From Owenia fusiformis (Eukaryota > Annelida > Polychaeta > Sabellida > Oweniidae): DNA of 64,000 nucleotides. The notes under the pieces were generated by a model, which ran no database searches, had not been told where the DNA came from, and saw only the letters and a program-made list of their open reading frames with translations. This document shows, one piece after another, positions 37,001 to 48,700 of the stretch. The position numbers and the translations under genes were made by a program. The first letter of the stretch is position 1. The number at the start of each line of letters is the position of its first letter. The stretch lies in assembly GCA_903813345.2 (NCBI GenBank), contig CAIIXF020000003.1:29215248-29279247 (forward strand). Reading direction: 5' to 3'.

Positions 37001-38628
37001 TTAACACAAGATGCACACTTGAAAATTACCTTGAATATCACTTTGAAATTCTATTTACAATCAGTTAAAGAATTTGTTCAGAAAGTCTTTTGGGCCAGTG
37101 TGAATCTTAGGATTTTTCTATTACTCCCCAATTGCCAAATAACTTGTGTTTTTACACCAGCCAGTGAAAAATTATGTTCGCCACAAGGCATTAACATGAC
37201 AAAATATCACCACCTAGTTGCTCACAATATCATGAGTTCATCTTACTTCAGATTTGAATTTCTGAGAACTAGTAGATGATTTTGAAAAATTAAACTGGTC
37301 AATTTGAAGCAAGTTGAAAAAAGACCTTTCTGACAATGAGAAGGTCATTGATGATGAAATCTCGATTCTAAAGTCAGATTTGAACTTCTGAGAACATGTA
37401 GGTGATTTTGAAAAAAATGGTCAATTTCAAGCAAGATGAAAAAATAAATTTTTGACCTTGAGAATGTCATTGAAGGTCAAATCTTTTTTGAGTTTGAGAA
37501 TGTCATTGAAGGTCAAATCTATAGTCAGAGTTGGACTGTTGAGAACTTGTAGATGATTTTGAAAAAAAATTGGTAAATTTTTCCCACTTTTGGAAGTTTA
37601 TGAACTATCAAATTGATTAGATGTTGATAAATGGAAATTTGTTTCTACCTCTAAGCTTTGTAGACCATTCCTAGAAAGATCTAAGTTCTTCAACCGGGAG
37701 AATCCTCTCAGCGATGTCCCAAGATGCCCTATCTTTTCATGATACGTTCCAGGTAATGTAAGTGTCCGAATATCCTCTAAAAAGAAACTGCTGTTGAAAT
37801 GTGTTTCTAATCATTATATTCTATGAAACCTGTGCATTTAAATCATGTTTAAATCGAGCAAAGATATAATTCTTTTCAGTGTGTTGAGAAACCCCTATAT
37901 ATGTGGGGCTGATTTTCAAATCACCCCACAACTACTTGTGTATTGAAATCTTGAGGTTGAAAAGAAGCTGGATTAGTAGTTATTTATATAGAATTCAGCT
38001 TTGTGTCAACAAGAGGACAGGGAGGCAGTCTTCCATTTAGGTAATTATTGGATACTGTGCATAAGCGATAGCATCATGTAGTCATTTGTCTGACATTTAA
38101 CCTAGCTACATGGACGACATTACCTCGCTCGCTGTAGTTTACTGAAAATATTTTTCAACAGCAAGATTTCAAGACCCAATGATTTGCGAAATCAAGCCAA
38201 AATTTACGGGGGTGGTTGGGATAGACAATTCAAGGATGACTTTTGAGCTCATGACATAGAGGTTGAATCCAGGGGCTGAATAGACGTCTACTGAACGCAT
38301 TGGAACTATCCCCATGAAAACAAAACCTGATACAATACTTGTATGCTACGCTGAAGTTGTTAAACTACAACTTAAGACATGATCAATCAAATTATGGAAT
38401 TGAAGTTGTTTGTTTTGAAAAATCAAAAAAATTTCTTGAAATTTTCCCATTATGATTATGTCATATTTTAGCGAATCAAAAAGGACATACCACTGAACAT
38501 TGATTTTAGCGTGCTCAGTCATGAAATCATTCTTGTGAACATGTAATTTAATTAGTACGCATACCTAGATTGTTATTATTTAGCTCTAATCTGGATTTAA
38601 TCCAATTTTCCGAGATTGTGAGCGCCAT
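22089..38628 (-). CDS. CEP72: CEP72-like leucine-rich-repeat centrosomal protein, complete, 14 exons, 587 aa
   Basis: CEP72 is a centriolar-satellite/centrosome protein that helps recruit factors for microtubule organisation and cilium formation. Exons (minus strand): 38628-38565, 37776-37649, 36787-36750, 35365-35211, 34935-34777, 34475-34350, 33608-33529, 32902-32763, 25789-25695, 25209-25054, 24278-24076, 23549-23423, 22874-22760, 22266-22089. All introns are GT-AG, every phase matches, and the sum is 1764 nt with TGA at the end. The start reads MALTISENWIKSRLEL. Leucine-rich repeats (LPGTYHEKIGHLG, LKNLDLSRNGLQSLE, DLDLRLNPVARTEPDYRL) fill the first ~130 residues, followed by the family-typical DDRSVRDSERKAALQHF. 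Other landmarks are NFTPHP, LLDLVDKYWNGSKSLH, and C-terminal coiled coils ending LHWSYDQMKKTM. The human protein is slightly longer (~650 aa). LRRC36 is the nearest alternative, but the C terminus favours CEP72. Confidence 0.93.
22629..22750. repeat. GAT/AAC-rich trinucleotide-like repeat in CEP72 intron 13
   Basis: About 110 bp of imperfect gatgatgat, gacaacaat and gataataagg repeats, including two near-identical blocks of roughly 42 bp, lie within 10 bases of the exon 13 donor side. An Asp/Asn-only frame across it is a repeat translation, not a gene. Confidence 0.7.
24677..25026. mobile_element. Harbinger-like MITE, 350 bp, in CEP72 intron 10
   Basis: A perfect 33-bp terminal inverted repeat (starting ggccataagaagtagattct) at 24677-24709 pairs with 24994-25026. 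Both ends are flanked by TTA (24674-24676 and 25027-25029), matching the 3-bp TWA target duplication and GG-type ends of PIF/Harbinger elements. The perfect arms suggest recent insertion. The right end stops 25 bp short of the exon 10 donor. No transposase is encoded. Confidence 0.8.
25840..27354 (+). pseudogene. 5'-truncated LINE ORF2 (RT to C terminus, 504 codons) in CEP72 intron 8
   Basis: Homology to the LINE at 16105-19593 begins within the RT domain at GQFYISDLL, so endonuclease and N-terminal RT are missing; the ATG at 25840 is accidental. YADDIALVAL, HVGIPL, REIGRRIQ and a terminal CVLCNTFEVETIEHFLSSC are all intact, with no stop codons. A perfect in-frame 145-bp direct duplication (26601-26745 and 26757-26901) adds 52 codons. 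The 3' tail is ttaataaattaataataaat at about 27452-27481. It runs antisense to CEP72, and its 5' junction is only about 60 bp from the exon 9 acceptor. Confidence 0.88.
27485..28429. other. CEP72 intron 8 DNA between LINE fragment and GPCR
   Basis: A near-duplicate phrase (aatgccaccacctccatttgttgcagatgc and a similar one 55 bp later, 27491-27600) forms a two-copy direct repeat just after the LINE tail. Otherwise it is AT-rich, with no exon recognised. The last few hundred bases before 28430 are presumably the upstream regulatory DNA of the GPCR gene. Confidence 0.45.
28430..28460 (+). promoter_or_regulatory. Core promoter of the nested GPCR gene
   Basis: tatataag at 28430-28437 is a good TATA box. 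tcagag at 28454-28459, 24-29 bases further on, fits an initiator, giving a short 5' leader of about 60 nt before the ATG at 28518. A promoter here supports an independent gene over a retro-inserted ORF. Confidence 0.55.
28518..29819 (+). CDS. Intronless rhodopsin-like orphan GPCR, 433 aa, nested in CEP72 intron 8
   Basis: Seven hydrophobic segments: about 38-59 (conserved Asn52), 72-94 (LALND, Asp80), 105-133, 148-170, 189-212, 353-376 (CYAPF in place of CWxP) and 391-411 (NVIVY in place of NPxxY). Cys105 and Cys179 are placed for the usual TM3-ECL2 disulfide. Predicted N-glycosylation sites are N4, N10 and N19. The DRY box is replaced by ELF (129-131). Intracellular loop 3 is about 140 residues and carries two to three copies of a G-Q-x-S-x-LP-x-CSSST motif (268-312). 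It is a plasma-membrane receptor; the ligand is unknown. It lies antisense to CEP72. The adjacent second ATG at 28521 is an alternative start. Confidence 0.88.
   Translation: MMANCTPSGNLSSDDKCTNVTQMQNSMGMTEDKNLLMPTMQIIVAVIIFAVNLLVVMAIKRYKKLQTVSNIIRGFLALNDTTLGAILLVRGIFELSGTSSKTIPCLITNYLAMTSAGVTMTGVLLLWIELFLVTKQKCVNGAFSMRTAYALILLTAAFWMVYVSSFLLFHRNERTDNGCHLINGLIQEYHLIGLCIITFLHFIVLSILQCLTFRNLRKHVAYLKEHGMISEKPKMHIRTAISHIKVSLFKKLNLKPDNPVTVEMNTNGLDGQSSQLPNPTHGCSSSTGFYGQNSKLPDATPGCSSSTTGFSGQKENTMMDTKTRLKNSNSQNNDVSSNRLYSQWSSRMSSVAKLISFISISFVICYAPFFVCLFLHSIHPGKFIDAKGNYVYITPVIVFCNSLTNVIVYLTRSKDYRKAFKHILTCRQGLVPM
29899..30535. mobile_element. Long fold-back TIR element, 637 bp, TA-flanked
   Basis: cagggtgtcccgaaagtatg at the left end is matched by its complement at the right end, both bounded by TA. 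Homology between arms continues for about 230 bp each (phrases such as aagcttatccaaagttacat and ccatgatacttggtgaatca), leaving a short unpaired centre. This is a Tc1/mariner-type target site. It begins 80 bp after the GPCR stop. Its left arm contains AATAAA (30068-30073), which may serve as the GPCR polyadenylation signal (inference). No transposase is present. Confidence 0.78.
30540..32760. other. CEP72 intron 8, remaining part, nothing recognised
   Basis: About 2.2 kb of AT-rich intron without exon-like segments, RNA genes or clear TIRs. Short imperfect palindromes only. Confidence 0.5.
36385..36690. repeat. Degenerate ~30-bp minisatellite in CEP72 intron 3
   Basis: The phrase gaggtgttcagtgttcacttga recurs in diverged form about ten times (ttcagtgttc at several positions, for example 36428, 36486 and 36508). 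Units are irregular in length, suggesting an old array. It ends within 70 bp of the exon 3 donor. Confidence 0.55.
36826..36906. mobile_element. 81-bp palindromic MITE with CAGGGTG-type ends
   Basis: The ends are cagagtaggcaaaaaaatgt and the near complement of it ending in caccctg, both flanked by TA (36824-36825 and 36907-36908). The gttaccc/gggtaac arms pair with a short AT-rich loop. It stops 38 bases upstream of the exon 3 acceptor of CEP72. It shares the CAGGGTG end with the 637-bp element at 29899-30535. Confidence 0.65.
37255..37585. repeat. Three-copy imperfect tandem repeat in CEP72 intron 2
   Basis: The phrase gagaac...gtagatgattttgaaaaa recurs at about 37263, 37391 and 37542, with caatttgaagcaagttgaaa and aatgtcattgaaggtcaaat between copies. 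Units of about 130-150 bp differ by indels. It is non-coding. Confidence 0.6.
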
Positions 38629-38642
38629 TTTTCAAACAGTGA

Positions 38643-38654
38643 TGCGCATGCGTA
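38643..38654. promoter_or_regulatory. NRF-1-type palindrome upstream of CEP72
   Basis: tgcgcatgcgta matches the GCGCATGCGC-type palindrome bound by NRF-1. It lies 15 bp upstream of the CEP72 start codon, within a region with no TATA box, as is common for housekeeping centrosomal genes. Direct binding is inference. Confidence 0.5.
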
Positions 38655-39723
38655 TTGAGGTTTACACTGAACGAAATGATTTGAACACAATCCCGGGAAA
38701 CTCATAACTCGTTTATTGCCACTATCATGCTGCCTGAAGTCAACTGTTACAATTGAAAATATCAATTGTTCTATCTATAATGTTCGTAAGGTATTTTATT
38801 ATCGCTAACTCTATTTCTATTAGTTTAAAATATGAGGTATTGCAGAATAGGCCTAATCTTCATCTCTGTATTTGAAACAGTTCATTATGCCCTGATGAGA
38901 CTAATGAAGATGATTCTACATAATGAAAACTGGGTAGACAAATAAGACATAGATACATGATATGTGAAAAATATTCGTTTGACTAATTGGCTTCTTGAAA
39001 GATAGCATCGTCTACACTCTGACGGAGGTAATTTTTTGGCTAACTAACCTCTGCGCTAAGGTTAACTACCCTTATCATAGGCGGAAACCTAGTTTTTGAA
39101 ATTGACCTATATTTGATACCCAGATCCAATACCCCCCCCCCCCCATCCCCCATAGTAAATACCAAGAAACTGGTTATTTACAGCCTGCTATAATCCACCA
39201 GAACAACATTTCTTAAAAACTCTATGAGCCTCATCAGATAACTTCCTCAAACAAATAAAATGGCATTTGATAATAACTCAAGTACCAGAGTAAAATGATG
39301 GAAAGTGAATCTAGGGTACTTATTATAAAAATTATTGCCACTTATAGAACTTCTTCCAATTTCATTTTCCGTCGATAGAATATATATCGTTTTGACGATG
39401 ATAAGACAATTAATTTTAGAGAGTGGAACGGGTAATCGTCGTTAGTAGGAGCTTACTACACTACGCAATATCTATTAGGGATACTGCTGTACTGTTGCTT
39501 GGACATGTTTCGTTATAGGATTGATTTCAGTAATTAAATATTAATGTTATAAAAATGAAGTCTAATCAGCTAAAATGATAAGATTGTTATTTGAGACTGT
39601 TATATTCACATCCGTCGACAAACTTAGGGCTGTCCTGGGAATTCGAGGAGTGTCGGGAGCGATAAGACATTACAGCGCCATTACGCAGTCACTTCGGCAT
39701 ACTCCACTGGACATCGACACGTC
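38655..39723. other. Head-to-head intergenic region between CEP72 and carboxypeptidase
   Basis: About 1.1 kb separates the two divergent start codons. A C15 tract lies near 39131. tataaaaa near 39549 is a possible TATA element for the plus-strand gene, about 175 bp before its ATG. Nothing else is recognised. Confidence 0.45.
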
Positions 39724-42700
39724 ATGTGGAAGATAGCTTTTCTTTTTCTTTCCGTAGCTGCGGTTCTCGCAGAAAGGAAACGATACGATGGGTAAGTCAA
39801 TTTTTATATCTTAATTTGTATACAGTCAACTAACTATATGATGATTGAAGTTAAAAAATATATGGATTTAAAAAATTGAGTTGTTTTAGTCATTTTTTAT
39901 CATGAATGCCTTGAGTGATTTTATCGTGATACGTTGTTAATCATATTTGACAAGTGCAGACTCAAGACATAAAATGATTTTAGGTACACTGGTATATCAA
40001 ATCACAAACTACGGATTGCCTGCTCTAGTAAAATACAAACGAAATCTAATTCATCCATTGTTTTAACAGTAACATCTCATATATTATAGCTCACTTATAC
40101 TTACATTTTTTGTTTAGAAACCTGCGTGAGGCGCTAGAATTGTTTCGATTTGATGGATATTGATCAAAGACCATTTACTGGTAAAATGAAAATTAAAATT
40201 AAAACAAAAACAGAAAATATGAAGTGGTGGAAGTAATTTATTCATCAGTTACTATTATCTGGGTATCGACTATCCAAAATCATGATTGCACAAAAATATG
40301 GACGTAGCCAAGATCTAACACCAAACAAGACATTTAAATACGGTGAGGCGAAGAATTGGGTTTGATACAACAGACTTCGTTTTCAAAACATGTCTTTTTA
40401 AAACATATCTTCATTGATCATGATCATGACGTAGAAGTTTTTCCTCTCCTGCCTCATGCTTGACCACGTCCATGGATACTGAATATCTTGGTATCCATTG
40501 TAATTAGTTGTAAAGTGATGGTTCACATAGATTAAAAGATAATCTGGCATCAAATTTTTGGATATAATAACTCATAATAAACACGAAACGAATGTTTACC
40601 GTCCGACTACGATAGTGCTATTAATTTTGCCATACGATTCACAAATAAACACCTAATATAAGATACAGTAGTTACTAAATACCGACATACGAAATGGATC
40701 ATGATAATTGGTGTTCACGTGGGCTGGTAATAAATTGCAGTATAATCAACATTGGCAAGACGCTTAAAAGTCGATGAAATCCGCCGAGGGAACACATTCT
40801 CCCATTTAATGCCATTAATTGTAACCAGGTGTAGAACAATGGACAGACCCATGGGTATTATATAAGACAATTGGTATGAATGGAACCCGAAAGTTATATA
40901 AATGCTACACATTCCATAGATCGGATACATTTCTTGCAAATGATGGTTTAACGGCAAATGTTTTACAGTAGAGGTACACTCCCCTCCATACGTTTCCCAA
41001 CCGGACTTTTTCATTGGATCGCATATCAGAGCCTGTCATTGGGTGGTTCTCTGCCGTTTTGTTCCTTGATTGCGATTTTTTGTTTGGTGTAATTTTCCAC
41101 TGACGTGTATAGTATTGAGTAATGTAATGACGTACTTTATGACTGTAAGAAGTCTAAAATCAAGGAAAGTAGGTCATCGGGTCAAATATTGGTGCTAATT
41201 CTAGTCTATATCTGAAAATGACGAAGGTCATAGAACAGCAAAAAAGTAACAGCATTTTTACCATTATTTATTGAACACCCTGGATGTTCTTATTTGCTGC
41301 GTGTGTTTGTTAGTTTATTTGTTTTGCTTTTTGTTTGCTCCGCCTTGTCAATAAATGAAAGCGTATGAGCAATTTTACAAATTACAATCAGCAACGTTTA
41401 TTCGTTTCTTCCATTTATTCCGAAGTAAAACTCTCGTAAAGACGCAGAAATTCACGCAAATTGTATGGAACTAAATAACAACGCGCAATATTAATAAACT
41501 AAGAAATAAAGATCCAAAATAAAGCAATTACGCGTGAGACATTCGCAATAAAGTACTCTTTAAACTAATACTTAGAGAACAACTAGAACGATTAAGTACC
41601 TTCATACAATTCACTTATTGGATGACAGTTTCTAATAATGTCAATTTTCTTGTCGGAAATGCTTTGTTCGAGGAGTTATATCCGTGAAAAGAAACAAAAT
41701 TAAGAGCTTATAAGTGGAATATATTTGTCAATGTCTGTGATACCTTTTGAATCTCACCAACCACGCACGATGTGAGATTTATAGATAAGGAGCAAAATGA
41801 TTTATTGAGGATTCCGTTATCCAACTAAAGATTCTTCTTAAAATACGCGACTGGCCATGGTCATTGTCTCTATATCCTCTCGAATATCTTTTCAAAAAGG
41901 AGGGAAATGTTACCCGTCAAACTGATGTTTCTTCAGGACCACAATTAAAAATAAATAGAGAATACATGTAGGAGCGGGTGAACTAAACTTTTTTCTAAAT
42001 AAATAAATTTTTATTTTTAATGTAGACCAACATAACAATTACGATATCTTAGAATGGTTTATTTCAAGTAAGTGATATGATTAAGAATAAAACAGATTTT
42101 CAAAGATTTGACTCGAAGTGAACTAAAGTTGTTACCCGTCCATGTCATCTGTAGTACTAGAGATATTAAGCTCTCGCACATATTTTTCTCAAGACAAACA
42201 TACAAGAATAGGGGACGTGGAGAATCTACCAAAAATATATTTTTCTAACGATTCCTCGTGGCTTTCCGTCACGCTGTTTGGCCTATAATTAACGGGGAGA
42301 CACGATCTCTAGAGAAATAGGTGATCTACGTTAGTCAAACCGGAGGATACATCACTCATATCTCTAGACAATATATCCCCTGAGGATGTGCCCGCACAAC
42401 CCACTATTACACCACCCCCATATTGAAATAAAATTGTGTAGTTGACAATTTGTTTGACATGTGATGACGTACATGGTACGATATGTCTGGGTTGAGCCTA
42501 TTCATACCATAACAACTGCACAAATACGTTACAATTAATGAGAAGCAAATAATGAGGGAGCATCGCTCGTTCTTCTTATCAATTTGAAACATGTCATCGA
42601 GGACTAATAATAGCTACTCTTTGTAAGCGTGATCACGTACTCGCACTCTTTAAATAAGCAATAAACATCCAATCAGAGTCTGGCGTTTGTTCAGTAATGC

Positions 42701-45700
42701 TAGTCTATCTATTCCGAGACACTGCATGGGAGTTCGATGTTTGCAAGGATGAGAAATATTTTTTCACCACAGGTTCATAAAGTTGGAGGCCAGAGTGTAG
42801 AAAGCCATCCTAATTAGAGTGTAGGTGACTGACTGGTGACCCCCGCTGAACTTGACTGGAAGAACTGTTTAGTCTAGCATTATTTAAATTATTTTCAATA
42901 TTGACCATCTCGATCGTTCAAGTCATACTCGTTTCCTAGTTTTGATTTTGGAAATCCAAGATGCGTTCAAGTGGTGATTTGCATCAAATTGCATTCTTGC
43001 TGAATCTACTTTTTCATCACGATATAAATAGCGCACCCTTGTTTCCAAAATAAGGTACATGCATCATCATTAATTTTTATATTTAGAAAAATGTTCTCCC
43101 AATTTTAAAAAGACTTTTCCCACATTATTAATTTCACTGTGATCTTTGTTCAGATTACATGCTTATGCTGCTATAATGGAAGAGGGAGTGGGCCGGGGCG
43201 TTGACACATTGATATTTCACAATGATTGGGTGCTCCCATCAAAGGTTCAGTGCAGACTATATAGTGCTCCATATAACCAGATCCACACAGATTTACTATT
43301 CAAAGGACCCGTAAACCTTTTTAGCAATTCAGTGTCATTTTATGAATGTTAATTTCAGGTTATTGTAAGCTACATGGCCGAGACACATTTCGTTCATCTT
43401 CGACTTTCAAGGTACACTGGGGATCAACTGGAAACGAAGACATCAACACCTTCGTCCTTCAAATTTCATCTTAATATTTAGTCCGTGTGCAGTACATGGG
43501 TTCCGGTTTCGAAATTCACCTAAGAAATGCATAAGCTTACAGTAATAGCTTTGATAGTTGCAAAACAATGCAATTCCCTCGCTTAAAAAACGAAAACAAT
43601 TTCTGAAAGAAACGAAGACAGTTCATTTCAACGATACCTGAATGTCCTAAATAAAATGATATTGCAGAGTCGTAAAAAGAGTTGAGTTCATCCAGGACAT
43701 CTACAATGTGTTTTCAAGTGCAAATATGACCCTCTTTAGGGATATTACAACGTTGGTATATGCAGTAGTAAAATGAATGTCTTCGTTGCTAGTAAAATAT
43801 CATCCTTGGTCCAAGGGTATTTCACTTCTCTCCTGAATTGAGTAATAAATGAAGTCCTCTGAATGAAGGATGGTAAAAAATGTCTTCGTATCATTGCTAC
43901 AAAACCAAAAACTGTCTTCGTTTCCTAAGCGAGTGAACTGATTTGTAATTGCCGAAATGATTACTTAATATCTATTTCTGTTATGTACTCATATTTCAAA
44001 ACCGGAACCTACACACTACAATGACAAAGATCAAGTTAACATTTTAAGGATAAAGGTGATAAGATCAAGAACACAAAAATTATTACCAAATTATTCCACC
44101 CGAAGTCCAGCCATGCTGAAACGAAGACACAATGTCTTCGTTTCCAGTTGATCCCCAGTGGGACATTTTAAGACTACCTAAATTTGGCCGAGCACGAATT
44201 CTGTGGAATGAAAATGAAATATGTAGATTTTTATTACAATATAGCCAAGTAATGCACTTCAAATGGAAACATGTGGACTACGCATACTTTGATAATGATA
44301 AATTCCGACGTATAGTTTTAAGCTAATCAATTACAGGTATCCCGAGGGAGATGAAACTAATAAGTGAATACAAATTGTCTCATATGCACACTCCAAAATG
44401 CAAATATCGTAAAATTAGCGAGACACAAGGGCGTGAGTATAGATTTATTTTATTTGTCATATAACTAGGAAACAATAATATCTTCCCATTTGTGCCATTA
44501 TGAGCTGATAAATCAGATTTAATACAGATTTGAAGATGGAAAGAAGAAAATACTAAAGTAGAGTATTACAATGTAATCTACAATATTTCTCGATATCCAT
44601 GCTCTTATCAGAGAAATCTCTATAATTCTTAATTATACATACATTCAAAGTTACTGAATGTCAGCTGTAATTTCCCTTTGCATTCGTTCGACTTTAAAAC
44701 TAGACTCTGCGCGCAGGGTAACTTCAGAGTAAGTCCAGAGATTGGTTAAAAAATAATCGGATTCCAGCATTTCATCCTTACACAGGCAAAATTTGTTGTG
44801 GGACAGGAGCATAGGGAGCAATTTACACCGTTCTCAGAACAGTGTAAATAGTAAATACAGGGTGTCCCAGAGCTTACGAAAGTATTTTGACACCCTGTAG
44901 CTCCCTGGAGACAGAATGGTGTTGTAGGTCTGAATAAAAACAAAATGCATAAAGATGAATAAAGTTGGGCGTATGTTAAAAAATCTTCACATTCTATTTT
45001 GCAACAATTTACTATTAATAATTAATTCATAATTTGAATCATAAAACGTGAATATTAAGAAAATCTTAATATTCTGGACGACATGTTCATTGTAGATCTA
45101 GATTTATAAAAAAATAGTTCGGATTTACATAAAACTTGAACTTCAAATTATAATTGATACGTAAGATTCGATGGGATAATATATGATTACGCTTTGATAA
45201 GTAATTTTGTGCTATTAAAGTATACTTGACGGGGACGAAATGATGACCGCTTATCATGAATCTGCTCAACATATCGGCTAACTGCTTATCTGCTTATAGT
45301 CATGGTCAGATGGCACTTAACACCTTGTTATCCAATGGCAATGGATGATTTAAAATGAAGAGATCACCATGGTAATCCATGATGAATCCTACCACAAAGG
45401 CAGTTAATATAATGCAACAATGCACTTTCTTTATATTTACGTTCCAGACCGAAGACGTTCATAAGTAAAGCTTTATCTTATTATTCCACTGGCGGATCCA
45501 GGGGGTGCCCATGGGGCCCAAAAATATTTTGGCCCAGATCTTTTTGGGCCATTTTGAGCAAAACTTGGCGTTTTTGGGCCTGTCTTAAAATGGGCCTTAA
45601 ATTTTAAAAATTTGGGCCCAATTTTTTGTTTTAGGCCCCAAAATCTTTTCTGCGCAAGTGAGGAAATTTTTTCCTTAATTGAAATGTGCCCCCCTCCTTG

Positions 45701-48700
45701 TTAGATTGTAGCTTATGCATCCGACAGCGTATTCATACCGCCAATCTTGAACCTAATTCACTAATCATGACGTCCTGATCAGATGGTTGTAATTATCGTA
45801 TAATATTAAACACAATCGAGCATTAATAATCATATCACAATTAATAGAATTTTAGTGAATACCATCGGGGGCACTCGTATCCTTCAAAGTACAGAAATGA
45901 ATAAATTCCCCCTAATAATCTTTGGATGGCACAGAATTTATTAAATGATTACAACATGAATGTGACCACCTTCAGTTTTCTGGAAAAAATATCAACTTTT
46001 ACTATTGATACAGGGTGACACACTTATTTTTTTTTTTTTTTTTATATTTCCTTTATTTCATAATACATCATACAAACAGATACAGGGCCTACGCCGAAGC
46101 ATTATTGGCCCTGTTAAAGTAGTTACAATATAGGTTAAAATAGGTCAGTAGTAATAGTCCGAGTAAATGATAATGCAATTTTAGGCACCAAATCAGGCAC
46201 GAACTTTGACCCCAGACGATTACCGAACGTTACGCCTACGTACGCCTACGCCTTACCCACGAGGCCGCATGGAGACTGGAGACTGGAACCTACAGTTTAG
46301 TGACGTCTTTCATGGTTCCGTCCTATAGGACCCGATGATGAAATCTGATGAAATATGGGATTCCCCAACGTTTCTCGATCGTACCCCAACGTAATACGGG
46401 ATTCCCAAACGTTTCCCGAACGTTTGACTTCCGTGGATGACTGATTGGTCGCTTGACTTCCGGAGTGAGGTCAGTGTGAATTTTCTCGGATGAGAAGCTC
46501 TGCTTGGTCAAATACGAATGATACAGTTTCGTAAAAGTAAAACGATTCTCGAACGTTTAGACGATATCCAAACGTCTTTTTGACGTCAGTGTTCCGTGGA
46601 TGATTGATACTCTCCGATCGTTCGGTTGACTTTCGGAGACAATTGATAAGATAATAAAACCAAATGACAAATGATTTATCTGTTACCTATTACCTCTATA
46701 AAAAGTGACTATATAGCCTAGATTATAAAATACAAAATGGATAGAGGTACGTTTGGCACTCATTACAATGAATATGGAAATAGATAGAAACGTTGTTACT
46801 ACATATTTGTTCTTTGTTTGCCTAGTATGGGAATACCATCACAGCAAGAAATCTGTATGTCACATATCAACATCCTACCAACGTTTCTCAAACGTATTCT
46901 CCGACGCCGGGTGAAGAGATTTCCTACACCCCCACAGTTCCAACGCCCCCATCCCTGGTCATATAGGACCTACTGGATGATAATGTTCAACGTTTCTCGA
47001 ACGTATTCTCCAATGCTGGATGAAATACGAGATTTCCTACACCCCCACACTTCCGTAACCCCGACAAACTATGGACTTTACTTTCTACATTCCAAAATTA
47101 GGCAATGGAACAAAGTCGTATAAAGCTAGGCATGCAAAATTCTCTGTCATTTTTAAAGACATAATAGAATACTTTTGCTTTGATTTTGAATAGGCAAAAC
47201 GTTTGTAATGCGTTTCAGAGTATTCGCTTCGTCATGTATTCTCTAAACTATTGATGTATAAGCTAGCTAAACACATAAACTATTTGATCATTCTTGGCAT
47301 ATATCTGAAGATTAATTACCCAAATATAACTATTTAGGTTCCAGTTCTCAGTTCAAAATCATTAAAATAAGTATATAGTCTCACAACAACGGGACAATAA
47401 TGTGTTAAAGTTCTGAAGAAATCTGATATTTTACAAAAACAAAGAATCCTTAACGAAGTGGCGAGATTCATGTAAAAAAGAATCAAGACAATTCTTTCAC
47501 ATATGACTACTTTAAGATGTATTGTTGTTTAGACTCGATAAAATGGAAGATACTTACTTAAATTTTACAAGCAATAGTCAGCGTTTCTATGGATTGAAAA
47601 TCCCTATAGTGAAATGGATATATGTACATTAAATGACACGGGAAATTACAGCAAACATTAAAAAATATAGTTCTTCGTATGTACACTACATGCTCGGATT
47701 TTTTTGTTTTTCTTAGCGTAGTATTGGAAATACCATCACAACAGGAAATCCGGAGGTCAAAGCAACCCACATTAACATAATACGACAGCCTACGTCACTC
47801 AATGTCTATCCTGGCTGTTTTGCCCATCCAGACAATGCTTTCACAGAGTTAACTTCCGCAATGATATAAATAGATGTCAGTGTGATTAAGTACAGAAAGT
47901 TAAAAATTCGATTCCTCAATATAATATTATATATAAGGCTGATAATAGTTTCAACGCATTTCTTCACCGTTCACATTACTAGAGACATCACAGGACCATG
48001 AAGCTGGTACCCTATGTAGACAACGCGGAAAAGTGGCACAGGTTAATCAAAGCAGCCAGAGAGAATAGACTGTCGACGCAAGTAGGCTTCGGAAAAAATC
48101 GTGCGAGCTACGTACCTGTCAGCGCAATCAAAGAACCCGTTCGGGTGGTATCTCCGATGCAAGCAGTTGTTGACAGAGCTAAAGCCCAAATAGAGCATCA
48201 AAAGAAGAAGGTGGAAGAAAATGATCCCTATCATACTAAGGTGTACAAACTTAAGAAACCGCGTAAAGATGCTGTTTCCAAAGCAGTGTTTAAGAAGAAA
48301 AACATTAGAAAAACCACATTGGACTTGTATAGACCACCAGGTATCCCTGCGAGAGGGAGGAAAATGAAATAGGACTGATATAATTGTCATTTTTCTATTT
48401 TGAATTAGGCAATAAAACAGTGATAAATGCATATTTTTCTAGTTTTGTTATTATAAGAAACATTCATTATATCATGATCATAATAAATAACTTTCTTACA
48501 TATAAGGGAGAATTTGCTTGTAACATAGCATTGTGGAAGGGAGTGTATATCCAATACTTCAGAGGTAGCACGCTATAATTCTAAAAGAGGGTAGATTAAT
48601 TTTAACAAAAACATTTATTTATTTATTTACTAATACTCGTACAATGTGTTTCTTTTAGATCCAGTCTGCTGGGTATATCATCGATTGTCCTCATTTCTCT

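Noticed and set aside
46323-46511. 62-codon frame in both TIRs (also 52823-53011)
   Set aside because: Same reason; short and unrecognisable.
46818-47123. 101-codon frame present identically in both arms of the Polinton-like element (also 52211-52516)
   Set aside because: Identity only reflects the near-identical TIRs. No recognisable domain, and the frame sits on reiterated cgttt motifs; coding cannot be supported.
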